Positions 43,821 to 55,724 of a stretch of 64,000 nucleotides of DNA are shown in pieces. This DNA is from Protostelium mycophagum (Eukaryota > Evosea > Variosea > Protosteliida > Protosteliaceae), in assembly GCA_002081555.1 (NCBI GenBank), contig KV920898.1, forward strand, positions 29,367 to 93,366, in the 5' to 3' direction. The position numbers and the translations under genes were made by a program. The first letter of the stretch is position 1; each line of letters starts with the position of its first letter. The notes under the pieces were generated by a model. That model was not told where the DNA came from and did no database searches. It worked only from the letters and a program-made list of their open reading frames with translations.

Positions 43821-46800
43821 ATGGATAAGGAGAACCTATTCGATGAGTTCTTCAAGCCTCCAGATGGCTCGATACCACCTTCTTTATTAACTCCACCATC
43901 ATCTTCGCCCAAAAACAATCGCAGAAAGACTTCTAAATTTGAAAGTTCTCATAGTCCTTCTGCCTCACCAGTGATCTCGAGAAATAGAGGCACAGAAGTC
44001 GCCAAATTGTTGGAGTCATCCGCCGCTGCAGAAATGTAATTTCAATGGGTGGAATGAAGCTAAAGACAACAGAGAAAGTGTAGGTCGAAACGATCAAGAG
44101 GAGCCTCAATTTAGCCCTGGTGGCAGACGTATCAACGCGCCTCCTCTACCAGCGATTCCAAATCGTGCTCGAAGCCGCCCAGCAGACAGGTAATCTTCGA
44201 TAAACCTATATTCTTTTCGATTAAGAATGATTGATCATTCTTTAATGATGATACTTAAAATGATCTTTCATTCAGAGTTGCCATGTATCAATCAGAACTC
44301 GGTGGTGATGTCGCCGCTTTGAGGCTTCAAGTGTGGTGGCGAAGATATCTAAAGCAGAAGGTCCTCAAGAAGCAGTTAGAAGGGATATACATGAATCTTC
44401 AGAGAAAGAAAGTCATCAAAGAAGTATTTGAATCAGAGAGGCAGTATGTCATGCAGCTGGGAGACCTCAACAACGTGATACTCTTTATTTTTATAATTTC
44501 AAGATCTATCATTATTATTCGAGAGTGTACACAGGTGTATATACTAACAGCTTGTAGATATTTTTAGCTCAAGTGATGAGCTTCAAATACTTGACTATAG
44601 AGGAGATAAACCAGTTATTTTCCAATATAAAAGAGATAACAGAATTTCACTCACATTTTGTCGTGAAGTTTTCACAAAAGACAAAAGGGTCATCCGGCAC
44701 GGGGATCATAAGTGATCTATTTTTAGAATTGGTGAGTGCGACATCTCATCTTCTTTCATGACATCTCGGATGTCCCGTATGATATCCTCTCATGACGTTT
44801 TAAGATTCCAACTATGGTGCTATACCAGGAATATACAAGAGGACACGATGCCAATCTGCTAAACCAGCTTTTAGAGAACAACAAGAAGTTCAACCAGTTT
44901 ATTGCCGTAAGTATTCATCGTTGTAGATGTCATTTTAGATTTTTTTGGTGCTTCGCGTTTTTATCGAGATGTCAGATATTCTGTTGAACATTTCTTCGAA
45001 TCGTTGTAGTGGCTCAATCAATATTTTTGTACGCAGAAATGATTCTTCTGTCCTTCTAATTGTGGTTCTGCCGCTCATCAAGTTCCCATCATTCTTTTCA
45101 ATTTATTTTTATGATTTTGAATATTCATACAGAAAAGCACGTCATCAGATAAGAAAGAGGGAGGCAAGGAGTACCTTGCAAAGTTGATCAATCTACCCGT
45201 ATTAAGAGTGACATCTTATCAATACGCATTGAGAGACCTCAACCAGTACACCACCAAAATACATCCTGACTATCAAGGTAAGATTGAATTTAATTATTTT
45301 AGACGAACATATCAACGATGATTTTTGCAAGAAAATTTCGTCAGAGCTGCGCCGTATCAGCGAATATTTTTGTTCACCAGCACTACACCAAAAAAATAAA
45401 CTTTACTAAATGATTATTTCGCGGAAAAATGAAATCAATCACAACAACAACAGCAAAACAATTCGAAATATAAAAATATATATTTCACCTTCTTAACAAT
45501 AAGCAGGAACGAAATTAGCATATGAGAGCGTGAAGAACGTGATCAAGTTTATGAATAGAAAGAAGACGGTCGGTGCCCTACCCAACTTCCACAACTTTAT
45601 CGAAAAGCAGTGAGTTATGATGAAAAATCACGAAAATTGAAGATCTTTAGGTTCGACAAGCCGATGTGGTGTTTTTATTGCAGTTCATTCCAATGGTCCT
45701 TGCCCGCCTCAGGTTTTTATTTTATATTTAATCTTGGATTTTTTCGATTATTTTGTCTGGAAATTTATTTATTCTGGGGGGTTATGTGCAGCAAGTTTTA
45801 CAAACATGCTGAGTTGAATGATTAAGATGCAAGATGCAATTATTCGATCTGGATTTATGTGTACAACGAAGCTGCATAAATATGACAGTGATGTTGTGGC
45901 ACGAAATACCACCAAAGATTTTTATTTTCAAATTATTATTGTTTCATATCATTCCCATCGTAAATTAAATCATAAACGTCATTTCATTATCACACTAGAA
46001 TATTAAATTATCATTTTATATTATTCAAAGAAATTCATATGACCAGGTTATGAATGCTCCTATTGTAGACAGAGTGTGCACAAAGGGTGTAGTAGAGCCG
46101 CTTTAGACGAGCACATGTGCCAGCACGCACCGAGTGTATTCACGAGTCATCATAATAAGGGAAAGAGAGATAGTACCAAGGGGCATCTCTTGCAATTTGA
46201 CGAGGACGAAGATAAATCGAAAAAATCAGAAAAAGAGAAGAAAAAGGTAATCACTGCGATGACGTCATCACGATCTACAACGGTGTAATTTCGGTCTTCG
46301 TTGATTTTACCAGACTTTGATTAAATTTTTGTGCTGCAAACCACTGAAAATATTTTTTATAATTTATGGGGCATTTACACTGTTGTAGACGGACAAGAAA
46401 AAGAAGGATAAATTAGACAAGGGCGAATTATTTTCAGAGTCTGAAGTCGAGGACGGCGTCGGTCTCCCCACCACCCCCCGCTCCTCCCATAGGGGGGGGT
46501 CCCCCCGTACAGGCTTCGAGTCTGAAAATGAGGACATCACGAGTGGTGGTGAAGGATCTCAAGTCGAGAAAGTGAAGAAAAAATCGTTTTTCAACAGGGG
46601 ATCAGATGACAAAGTTCAACGAAGAAAATCGATTGTGGTCACAAAGAGTGTAGACGGGCAGCAGCCTGCTATTAAGGTGGGTTTTTATTATTTTAATTCA
46701 TTTGAATTTGTTGGAGTGATTGAGTCGATTTTTATTTGAATGAAAATCTACAAACAAAAAATGTCAGAAGCGCGCATCTTAAGGATTTTAAACATCACGT

Positions 46801-49800
46801 TGAATCCAATTTTACGCATCAAATGCAAGCGCTCCAATTATTGAAGAAAATTGCAGCAGAGCTGCACATATGCCAACGCTCGCTTTTGACAATAAAACAC
46901 TGACAATTACAGCCCGTGAGAAGAGGATCCATCGTGCCGGGTGTCGCGACTAATTTCACTTATGAGTCTTTTTCGTGAGTGTTTGGATCGATTTACATCT
47001 ACAATTTTTTAACTGTACCTCATCACTGTCGCGAATGTTAAAAATCCAAAACTATGCATAAGAATATTAACGGATATGACGCATTTCTATTTGCGGAAAA
47101 TTTTTCTGTTGTTTCTTATGGGTGTTGGCGGTTGCCGCAAACACAAAACATTTTGTCACAACAATAAAACACATCTTCACAAAATAAACTTTTCACTACA
47201 ACGTAACCATAACATATACCTCATAACTACGATATAAAAACTGTATATAATGTATATATTCCACCTCTATATTGACAATTTTAGTTCCTTAGATGAAAAC
47301 AAAAAGCTAGAGATAGCCAAAATACCACCACACATTATGGATGTTGACGATTCAACCGCAGAAGAGCTCTCCAAGGAAGACGAAAGCGCGATGACTTGGG
47401 TGGCCAAGCTCAAGAAGGCATCCAGGTCACGGTTATTCACCGTGATCAACACGTCAACTACCGCGTTGGACCGCGGGAACTTTCACGAGAGCAAAGGGAA
47501 GTGGAGACGCAAACCGCCAAACACCATCTACAACGGCCTGCCGGTACAGTTTGGTGTTGAAGGAAAAATCGGGCCGGAGGGGTCTGTTGCGTATAACGTG
47601 GAGGGATATGAGGAGGCGATTATATTACATTGGTGTTCCGTCAACGCGACGCCGGTGAGCTATTTTGAAGAGGACTCGTAGTCAACTTGTGCACTGCGGC
47701 TCTGCCGCAAAAAATCTCAGTGTGTTTTGTGATGCGCTTCGCGGACGGGCGATACGCACGAAAATAGTTTTATACACAAAGAGGTACACTGAGCCTCATT
47801 GACAAATTTAATGTTGTCGCATAAAGTTCAACACTGCGGCAAGAGCTACAGCCGCATCACAAAAGTATATCAATTCCAAAACAAAAAGTCTCCACATCAA
47901 CAGGCCCACAACACACTTGACACCTGCAGGTGGTGAGCTTCACACTGCCTGCCTCTTTAAGCGATAGATATGTCGTGGTATTAGATTCTAGAGTGAACGA
48001 TAAGTTCTGTGATACCAAATTTGAGATCAGGACGAAAGAGGGCGGTAAGGCAGAGTCCGCGACTACAGGTTTGTAGATGGGTTTTTTATATCTTTTAGAG
48101 ATCAATCTTGCATGAGAGCGTGTGAGGTTGTATCATGTAGTTCCGACAAAGTTGTATCGATTTTATGTAAATACAATGACAAATTGAATGTCACGGAAAT
48201 TTCATCGGAATTTCAACTTACGTCGAATACCCAAAAAAATTTCAAAAAATACATAAATATTTTGACGTCCCAAAGACGATTTCGTTCACGTGAAAACATC
48301 TTCACAATACACTGACCTCCCACAGAAGCATCAAGGTCAAGGACATCCTCCATATCGTCACATAACTCCATCCCTTCTGCAGAAGGCCAGCAACCACAGA
48401 CTCTAGCCCTGTCCAACAGCGAGATCCTCCAAGATAATTCCGAGTATAACGGGTTCCAGATGAGTGTATATGATGCTACAAAAGGCAGGGCAGATGTAGA
48501 CAGTGATTCGGATGAAGAAGATGACTTGGAACAACAGAGGTGAGGTTTTGGCGGGAAAATGGTGCAGAAATAGTTTGGGGTTTTGGCGGGAAAATGGTGC
48601 AGAAATGGTTTTGGGTTTTGGCGGGAAAACGGTGCAGAAATGGTTTGGGGTTTTGGCGGGAAAATGGTGCAGAAATAGTTTGGGGTTTTGGCGGGTGTTG
48701 ATGTTCTTTTGTACAAATCCGTAAAATAAATTTTTTTGTTGTGGGAAGCAAAACAGTTGCAGAAAAATTATGTGATTTGAGGGCAATTCTTTGTGAATAT
48801 TTTTTGTTGTGCAAACTCATCAACACAAGAAAAACTACTTTTGTTGCGGCAGAGCCGCAGACACCTGCCCAACAAGTTTATTTCTATGGCAAGAAAATAC
48901 CATTTAAAGTTTAACGAAACTAAAATTTTTAGAAAGAAGAAGTTGCTTCAAGGTATCAAGTTGGTGGATCCATCAACACAAGCAACATCAGAAAGTAATA
49001 CAGACGACCTCAAGAGTGCCAGCGCCCACTTGGTGAATTATCTCTCAGCAAAAATATGTATTGAAATCATGACTTGTATTATTGGCTTTGCCAAATTCAC
49101 TAAAAATTATTATATATTATTCAAAACGCACAGATGCGTCTTGCGGCAAAATAAATAATAAAATAAATATTACCCCGCGGACACGCTTTTGTACGATTTT
49201 CAAAACGAAAAATAATTGCGGTAACTACCGATCTGTTGCTGTGAGTTACACGTCAACGTTACCGTGTATCGTATGGCAACTGGTGAGGTGTACAAATGCG
49301 TGTCCGGGTGTAATAATAAAATAAATAATAAAAATATATAAAAAATATAATAAATAAATACTGATGTAGAATAGAAATTAGTTTCTGCCGCGCCATCCAG
49401 TGCGAAAAATCGAAGACGTGGAAATCAAAACACCGCTCCAGTGAAGAATGAGGATGATTATCTAGTGGCAAGGGCTCAAGTATGTCGAAATTATTTATAA
49501 GAGATTACAAAAGCTTGCACAAATGCGGCGAGGCCACAACATTAACGGTTTTGTTGCACTTTGCAAATTTTTATTGAAAAACACCCAAAGCCAAAACATT
49601 AATTTTTTGTTCCATTTTCAATGGACAAGCTACCCAAGCTAAACCCCTAAACCCTTTAACATACAAATTACTTCCCTTTGTGGCAAAGCCATAAATTCAT
49701 ATTCCAAATTGCGGCAAAGCCGCAGACACAAAAACACCAAATCGTGATAAACCCTAAACCCACAAAACACCCCAAAAACACCTAAACCCTAAACCCTCTC

Positions 49801-51140
49801 ATCTCAACCTCCAGGTCCCCCCATCTGAAAGTGAGACAGAAGAGCACATGTACCGTAACGAGCCTCTAAACAATGTAACTATGGCAACCAAAGAGGCCGA
49901 GAGCGAGGCTGAAGAGGAGACGGAGGTGGATATAGACGAAAGGACGAAGGCCTTGATGAAATCTGCATTCTATAAGCTGGAATCGGGAAGTCTGGTGGAG
50001 GCTCTGAAGGACGTCAACCTCACTTTGAAATATTTTGGTATGTTTTTTTATATTTTTTTTGTTGCAAGAAAATCTTTTTACAAATCGACAAAAATAATAA
50101 TTTTTTTACAAATCAACAAAAATAACAATTTTTTTCACAAATCAACAAAAGATGCAAAAATTCAGAAAAAGCCTTGGCAGGCAGATATTCTTAAAAATAA
50201 CAACGATCAATTTAAAATTCGTACCATACCGATCTCTCACGGTAACTACCGTCCATCTCACATGTACAGTCTCCATTTCCAACCCCAAAGATAAACACAG
50301 GGAATCTAAAATATGCGTCATCTACAAGTTCGCTCTACAACTGCTCATCGCGCGGAGCGCAACCCCAGACAAAGTGAAGTCATCCAGCCTGACCAGGATT
50401 TTGGCGGGAATCTCGCTGCAGCCGAAGCACAGGATCATATCTCTCAGAATGGCAATCAAATCGAATATAGATGTGGGAAACTACGGTGCGGCCTCCAGGT
50501 TTTTAAAAGTACTCATCCCTCTGAACCTGGTAATCTCTTAATAATAATGATATATCAAGATATTTGCCGAAAATCTCAAGGATTTTTTTTCCAGGAATTT
50601 GCAAAAAAACCGCGAAAAACTTTGATTTGAAATTTAAACACGAGAATATTTTTGACAGATTCACTCATTTTGTTCAGGTGGACAAACCACAACTTGAACA
50701 GATGTTAAAAGACTGTAACAACCATGAAAACAGAGACGCGCACTCTTCTATGATATCGTGTGCATCATGCCATGAAGAGACGACGGATACAGCCAACGAA
50801 TGCTTGAGATGTCATAATCAACACAAGATATGCTACAAGACATTCAACATCATTACCGGTTCTTGTTACAAGTGAGAATCTTTTCAAAATTTAAATTAAA
50901 TTTTTGAGTGAATAACCAAAAAAAGTATTTTCAACAAAAAATTCGAAATTTAAAATTTAAATAAAAACAAACACCCACAAACAAACACGAAAATACTCAT
51001 CAAAACACTTGAAAAATAAATCAAATTTGGATTATTTCTAAAGTATAAATAGGTGCGTATTTTGTGAGAGTACATTCTCTATATATGAAGAGAAGTGTAT
51101 CATGTGTAATTATGGGAGACTCGAGAAGAACGATCCGTGA
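43821..51140 (+). CDS. RhoGEF (DH) and C1-domain protein with TTRAY-like C-terminus
   Basis: Ser/Pro-rich N-terminus (MDKENLFDEFFKPPDGS), then an IQ-like helix (LRLQVWWRRYLKQKV) leading into a DH domain: KVIKEVFESERQYVMQL, IEEINQLFSNIKEITEFHSH, LPVLRVTSYQYALRDLNQY and TTKIHPDY. DH domains exchange GDP on Rho GTPases. A C1 zinc domain follows: HNFIEKQ, CFYC, YECSYCRQSVHKGC and DEHMC, with spacing that fits. A Lys-rich and acidic linker leads to a beta-rich stretch (YNGLPVQFGVEGKIGPEGS, VVSFTLPASLSDRYVVVLDS). The last 150 residues hold LQPKHRIISLRMAIKSNID, VGNYGAASRFLKVL and CVFCESTFSIYEEKC with IMCNYGRLEKNDP. I recall this pattern from TSET TTRAY/TWD40-2 tails. No PH domain seen. One gene or two is not fully certain. 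Confidence 0.75.
47695..47709. repeat. GCGG palindrome (dispersed hairpin)
   Basis: TGCGGCTCTGCCGCA, perfect arms, opposite loop orientation, in an intron of the RhoGEF gene. Confidence 0.9.
48544..48696. repeat. 35-bp minisatellite, 4.4 copies, each with GGCGGGAAAA
   Basis: GGTTTTGGCGGG starts at 48544, 48579, 48614, 48649 and 48684, an exact 35-bp period. The unit continues AAAATGGTGCAGAAATAGTT. It is intronic in the RhoGEF gene. The Pro/Ser-rich minus ORFs over 48213-48826 are its antisense reading. Confidence 0.95.
48845..48859. repeat. GCGG palindrome (dispersed hairpin)
   Basis: TGCGGCAGAGCCGCA, perfect arms, in an intron of the RhoGEF gene. Confidence 0.9.
49640..49797. repeat. Telomere-like CCCTAAA motifs in an intron
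   Basis: AAACCCCTAAACCCT near 49640, TAAACCCTAAACCC at 49748-49761 and CTAAACCCTAAACCCT at 49782-49797, all in one intron of the RhoGEF gene and ending just before its acceptor. Confidence 0.85.
49710..49724. repeat. GCGG palindrome (dispersed hairpin)
   Basis: TGCGGCAAAGCCGCA, perfect arms, beside TAAACCC motifs in an intron of the RhoGEF gene. A one-mismatch copy (TGCGACTTTGCCGCA) is at 55104-55118. Confidence 0.9.
50075..50151. repeat. Degenerate AT-rich tandem repeat in intron
   Basis: Three copies of a unit of about 28 bp containing TTTTTACAAATCAACAAAAA, in an intron of the RhoGEF gene. Confidence 0.75.
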
Positions 51141-51146
51141 TAAAGT

Positions 51147-53474
51147 TTATTCGTGGTGCATGGCTAATTCTCTGAAATAATATTCCCTCACATACGCAAT
51201 CGTGATCACGGGGAGTCCTGAATATTCGTTTCAATTTATTTTTTAAAAAGTGCGAAAAATCACGAAAATATTGATAATATTATTTAAATCCAATTTTTCA
51301 AAAAATATTAAAAGGAATCTTATATTTTTCAAATATATTTAAAGTAGTATTATATTTTTCAAAAAATATTCTCCTACCTGTCATCATAAGGAACCAAAAC
51401 ACAAAATTGCCTGAACGCGTGCCCTTCAAGCTATTTCCTGCAGCCACCAGCGGAATCTGACTCATTTGGGAAAAAAATAATCTACCATTCATCAATATTT
51501 TCTTAATGCAAAAAATAATTTTTAAATGCAAAAGATAATTTCTTTAATGCAAAAAATAATTCTAATGCAAAAAATAATTCGACTTACACTGGTCTGAACA
51601 TCCTGAGGCAAACACACATGAAATATTCGTGGATCAACGCGGAGAACAAAAATGTCACAAACATGGCGGACTTAGATGTGAATCGGTATTGACTCTGGGA
51701 TTCTTGGTATACGTGTCTTGCCAGCCATTCGTGCACTGGCCTGTTCCATTTTCTGGCGAATTCGGCAAAAGTTGTGCTGGATTTTTTAATTTTAGAAGAG
51801 ATATTTTTTCATCATTATTTTGTTTGCAGAGAAATATTTGTACAAGAGAATATAAAATACCTGTTCCACCAGTCTTGATAAAATTCTCTGTCAGCAAATC
51901 TAAAATTATTTTAAAATTCTTTAAAGAATGAAATAAATTCACCTCATGATCTCCGCGATTCCGTTCAGCATGATGTCAAAGACAATGTAGAACATTAGTA
52001 TGGCAAAGAATACGGAGGGAAGTGCCAATTTAAATACGGCGAGCACGAATGGCATCTCAGTCAGCTGCTCAAAGACAGGAATCATGTATGCGGTACAGAC
52101 GAGGTGCTGTGTACTTTTCAACAAAAAATCTAAATGTATTGGAGTAAATCAAGATTCGAAAAGTATTCGGACTACCGCAGGTAGAATTACACAATAAAAA
52201 ATTCTCGAGTTATAATAATCCCAAAAAATCCAAATAATAGAAGATAAAATTCCCACCATCACGGCCCAAACGGCGGGAAAAGCCAAGACTTTGGATAAAA
52301 TATACTGAGGCCTTATACTCTTTGTTCTTGGATATTCTGGCTCATAAACAAGTGGAGGAATGATCAAAAAGTCGACGAAATTCCACCACGTCAGATTTTG
52401 TGGCCAGACCACAGTATATTTCTGTAAGATCTCTTCTATGTAGAATTAATGTCGAGTATTCAAATATATTCGGATTTTTAACATCCTACACCTATAACAC
52501 ATGGTGATTTATCGCCGATATTCAAAATTTAAATTGTGGTGTTTCCCGCCATAATCCACAAAAAGTGAACAATTTTAAATTTCAAAATAAATAACCCACC
52601 GTCTTTGTTCAATTTGGCGAGTTGTAGTTCTCTGTTTGTAAACCAATAGGAGTGAATTTTCATGGAAATAACCAATATTTCAGCCAAGAAAAATATGGAG
52701 GGGACCAAGTGCCAATCTGTCACGAGGGCCCAGATGGTTCCACCGATGAACATGGCCAGTTGTAGAACGATATGCAGAAATAAACCGGTATGATAACTTA
52801 TTTTCCCTGCGCCAACCTGAGAAATTTAAATTTTATTACGGGGGAAACAATTTCGAGCATTTTTTCTGTACAAAATAATTTGTGGAAAATTATAATCTGT
52901 GGGGATGTACACAGCTGCATAACAGACAGATAAAGCGTTACTTGGCGTAAAGAGAAGAGATACAGCCGGACACCTCACAATAACAATGTACATTGGGTAT
53001 CATTTTGTGATGGACTCACCATCTTCTGAAGAGAAGGAGACAGAAAAGAGAAGGAGACGAGAGTGACCCAAGCGTAAAACATGTCGAAATGTCTGAACCA
53101 ATTTCCCACTGTTTGGATGCCGATCAGCGTACCTATATACATAATCAACACCAACGTGCGTAAGATGATAGAGGCTACCTGTTCTGACCAGACTGTCGTA
53201 TTGAAGCATCGACACGTAAAAGATGAGCCCGAGCACAAAAAGGTTGAACCATCCTCGGAAAGCGCTGTGTGATATGAGTGAGATTCAGAGTGTAGGGATA
53301 CCTCTTTGAGAAATCAGAATCTGCACCGAAATCCATCGCAGACTCTTGCTCTTTGAATCTGATTATGATGAGATCTTGACACTTCAGATGGAGATACCTG
53401 TATTTACGTGGTGAAGAAGTGGAGGCCACATCTGCCTGTTTGTTCTCTGTATGCACCTGTCTTGTGGTTTTCAT
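51147..53474 (-). CDS. Sterol O-acyltransferase / DGAT1-like MBOAT enzyme
   Basis: These ER enzymes esterify sterols or diacylglycerol with acyl-CoA. The start MKTTRQVHTENKQADVAS at 53474 precedes DFGADSDFSKSAFRGWFNLF, the family N-terminal FRG motif, then several membrane helices. WHLVPSIFFLAEILVISMKI runs into HSYWFTNREL. NLTWWNFVDFLIIPPLVYEP is followed by EYPRTKSIRPQYIL. The catalytic part has FADREFYQDWWNSTTFAEFA (the FYxDWWN motif), KWNRPVHEWLARHVY and FSALIHEYFMC with the active-site His. It ends GLPVITIAYVREYYFRELAM HHE. A 42-nt intron lies inside RTG-TLIGIQ. Sterol versus diacylglycerol as acceptor cannot be settled by eye. Its stop lies 6 bp from the convergent RhoGEF stop. Confidence 0.9.
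51505..51580. repeat. AATGCAAAAAATAATT tandem repeat, four copies
   Basis: Four copies of AATGCAAAARATAATT with 2-5 nt spacers, in an intron of the SOAT/DGAT1-like gene. Confidence 0.85.
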
Positions 53475-53753
53475 GATCTGATGTGATACTAATGTTCCAC
53501 AAAATGGGAACCGACAAGTTTTCGATACGGTAAACACCGCAAGATGTCACGGTAATTACCGCATTTGGGAATTGATCATGTTGTCGGCAACTCAAAAATC
53601 ACGAACATCCTTGGGCAGAAAAGATGAAGAACCTGATCTTTATTCTGGTTTATACGGCCTTGAGAATGAGTGGACTCTATCATATAGATTCAGTGATGGA
53701 TTGAGCTCTTCTCTCCTATAACTCGTGAGATGATGCGGAAGATGTACAAATGG

Positions 53754-55645
53754 TCACCATTCGCCCATGGAAACTAAACGAGGCACCATGTCCTTTGGAT
53801 CTGGCATCAACTTACTGATGGTTTCAAGATTGATCTGTCACTTGTCAACACACCCCAATACAATTGTAGACACGAAGAGCTCACGTAATCAGCGACACAC
53901 AGCACCCTGATAGGACGCTCATAGCCCAGCCTCTTCGCGCCACACAACATGATCACGTCTGATTCGAAGCTGTTGATCAGCTCCCCGCCGACATGGGGTG
54001 GCTGGTTGTAGATGGATGCCGGATCTTCATCGAAATTTCCCAATGGGGGAGGATCGATGATCTGGGTCAATCAGTGTGATCATGACGTCATCATCACTTC
54101 ATGGAGCGGTGTGGAATCTTCCAAGAATTTTCTGGCATCTCTGAAGAAGGCAACTGGTAATCTCAGAAAATATATAAATAAAGTGAATTACGTTTTTCTG
54201 GAAGAGATGCCATTCTCAACCACCTCGAAATCGTATACTATAACTCCTCAGTTTCTCAAAATTCCTAGAAAATTCTGATGACGTCATACTTGCTTTGGCC
54301 TCCATGTGCACCACACAAAATTGTCCATCTCGTGGGCCAAACTTCCAATAGACGCGACATCCATGTCAATTTTCCACGGATATCTTCTCACTCGTCATGA
54401 TATCATAATTGAAACCGTAAAGATTCGACATCTACAATGGCACAGCCGCAGAACAAATACACACTTGTCATTAGTGCCAGCAACAAGGTAATAACCGCGT
54501 GGTTTGTGTTATAATTCACGTTAGGAGACGAGTAGAATGCTTCTCGGTAATTACCGTGATCACAACATCATACAAATAGAGTCACTCACTTTTCAAAGAA
54601 ATTTCTGCGTTGTAGATACGGCAGAATTATTTTTCCGTGGTAAGCGGAAAACATGACATCCTTCTTTGCAGCCTTTTCCAACAGAACATGATGCTCTATT
54701 ACGCCTGGCTTAATGTTCATTGTTTGGTAAGTAATCCCCGCTGTTGAGGTCAATCGTCGGAGATTAAGATCATGATATCTCAGGAAAAGGGTGGTATGGA
54801 CGTCATGATGTCATGATGTCATACCGAGCACGTCTCTGGGGGGGACGCCAAAGACGGGTGATATATTGGGGTCCGTCTTGACTACAACTGCACTGATTCT
54901 TTCTTCTAACAAGATTCTCCTGTGCATATCACCATGTGTCGACGAATACAAAATGTCGACGAGTGTTGAGGGGTTTGTTTTTTCGCTAGAACCACATTGA
55001 ATTCGTGTACAGTATTTGTCTTCTGTGCAGATGTGCAAATGTTTTCGCATCCTTCATCGGCACAAAAACTGATCGATTTTATCAAAGTACATTCTTTTGT
55101 ATCTGCGACTTTGCCGCAGAGACATCTCTTTGGTGAATATTTTTGGTAGTTTGTAAAAATCCAATGAAAAAGTAATTATTCCAAGTGTTCACCTCGCAAA
55201 GGCGATGGCGTCCTCTCCTGCCTTTTTCGTCTGCAGAAAATAGAACTCTGAGTGTCCTCTTTGGAATTTATGCAAGCTCCCACCAGGTCCATCTTTGATT
55301 GCTTTCTTTGCAGGCTGTGCAATTAGAATAGAAGGATGTGATGAGAAGAACCCACTTCGTTGAATACGCCGATCTGATCGTCTTTCCATTCTATAGGTTT
55401 CTGTGCTTGATGAGAATTGTTGATGTGGAATTTCATCTCACACTTGATGTTACTTTCATTTGTCTCTGAATCATTTGAGGATATCCTGCTTTTCTATATT
55501 TATTGAGATAGTATCTGGCCAACGGATTGTCATCATAACTGGTCAGGGGAACACTTGAATGTGTGTATCTGAAATGCTGATGAAATGTGTTGAGAGGATG
55601 AAGCCTTGTATTGAATAAATGAGATCGTTGGCAAAGATGCTGCAT
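53754..55645 (-). CDS. Unrecognised protein with presequence-like N-terminus
   Basis: The start MQHLCQRSHLFNTRLHPLNT at 55645 is basic and hydroxylated with no acids, like a mitochondrial targeting peptide. Exons then give SYDDNPLARYYLNKYRKAGY, AIKDGPGGSLHKFQRGHSEF, RILLEERISAVVVKTDPNIS with PVFGVPPRDVLG, MNIKPGVIEHHVLLEKAAKK, YYLVAGTNDKCRIFTVSI, FGPRDGQFCVVHMEAK and SFESDVIMLCGAKRLGYERP. It ends METISKL-like at MPDPKDMVPRLVSMGEW (53754). Strand-like repeats such as VAGTNDK-RIFTVS hint at a beta-propeller, but I cannot name a family. Exon joins are tentative. It starts divergently from the FHA gene. Confidence 0.5.
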
Positions 55646-55691
55646 GAAAATTGTGCTCAAATAAAAAATGGAAATTTCTTTTGCTCTAAAC

Positions 55692-55701
55692 TTTTCCCGC
55701 C
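55692..55701. promoter_or_regulatory. E2F-like site in the divergent promoter of the FHA-SAP gene
   Basis: TTTTCCCGCC lies 24 bp upstream of the FHA-SAP start at 55725 and 46 bp upstream of the minus gene start at 55645. It is a close match to the E2F consensus TTTCCCGC. Confidence 0.45.
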
Positions 55702-55724
55702 GTTTCCTCACATTCAAAAATCAA

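Noticed and set aside
48213-48826. Minus ORFs with repeated PKPQTISAPFSRQN
   Set aside because: A reading of the 35-bp intronic minisatellite opposite to the RhoGEF gene; no splice or family support.
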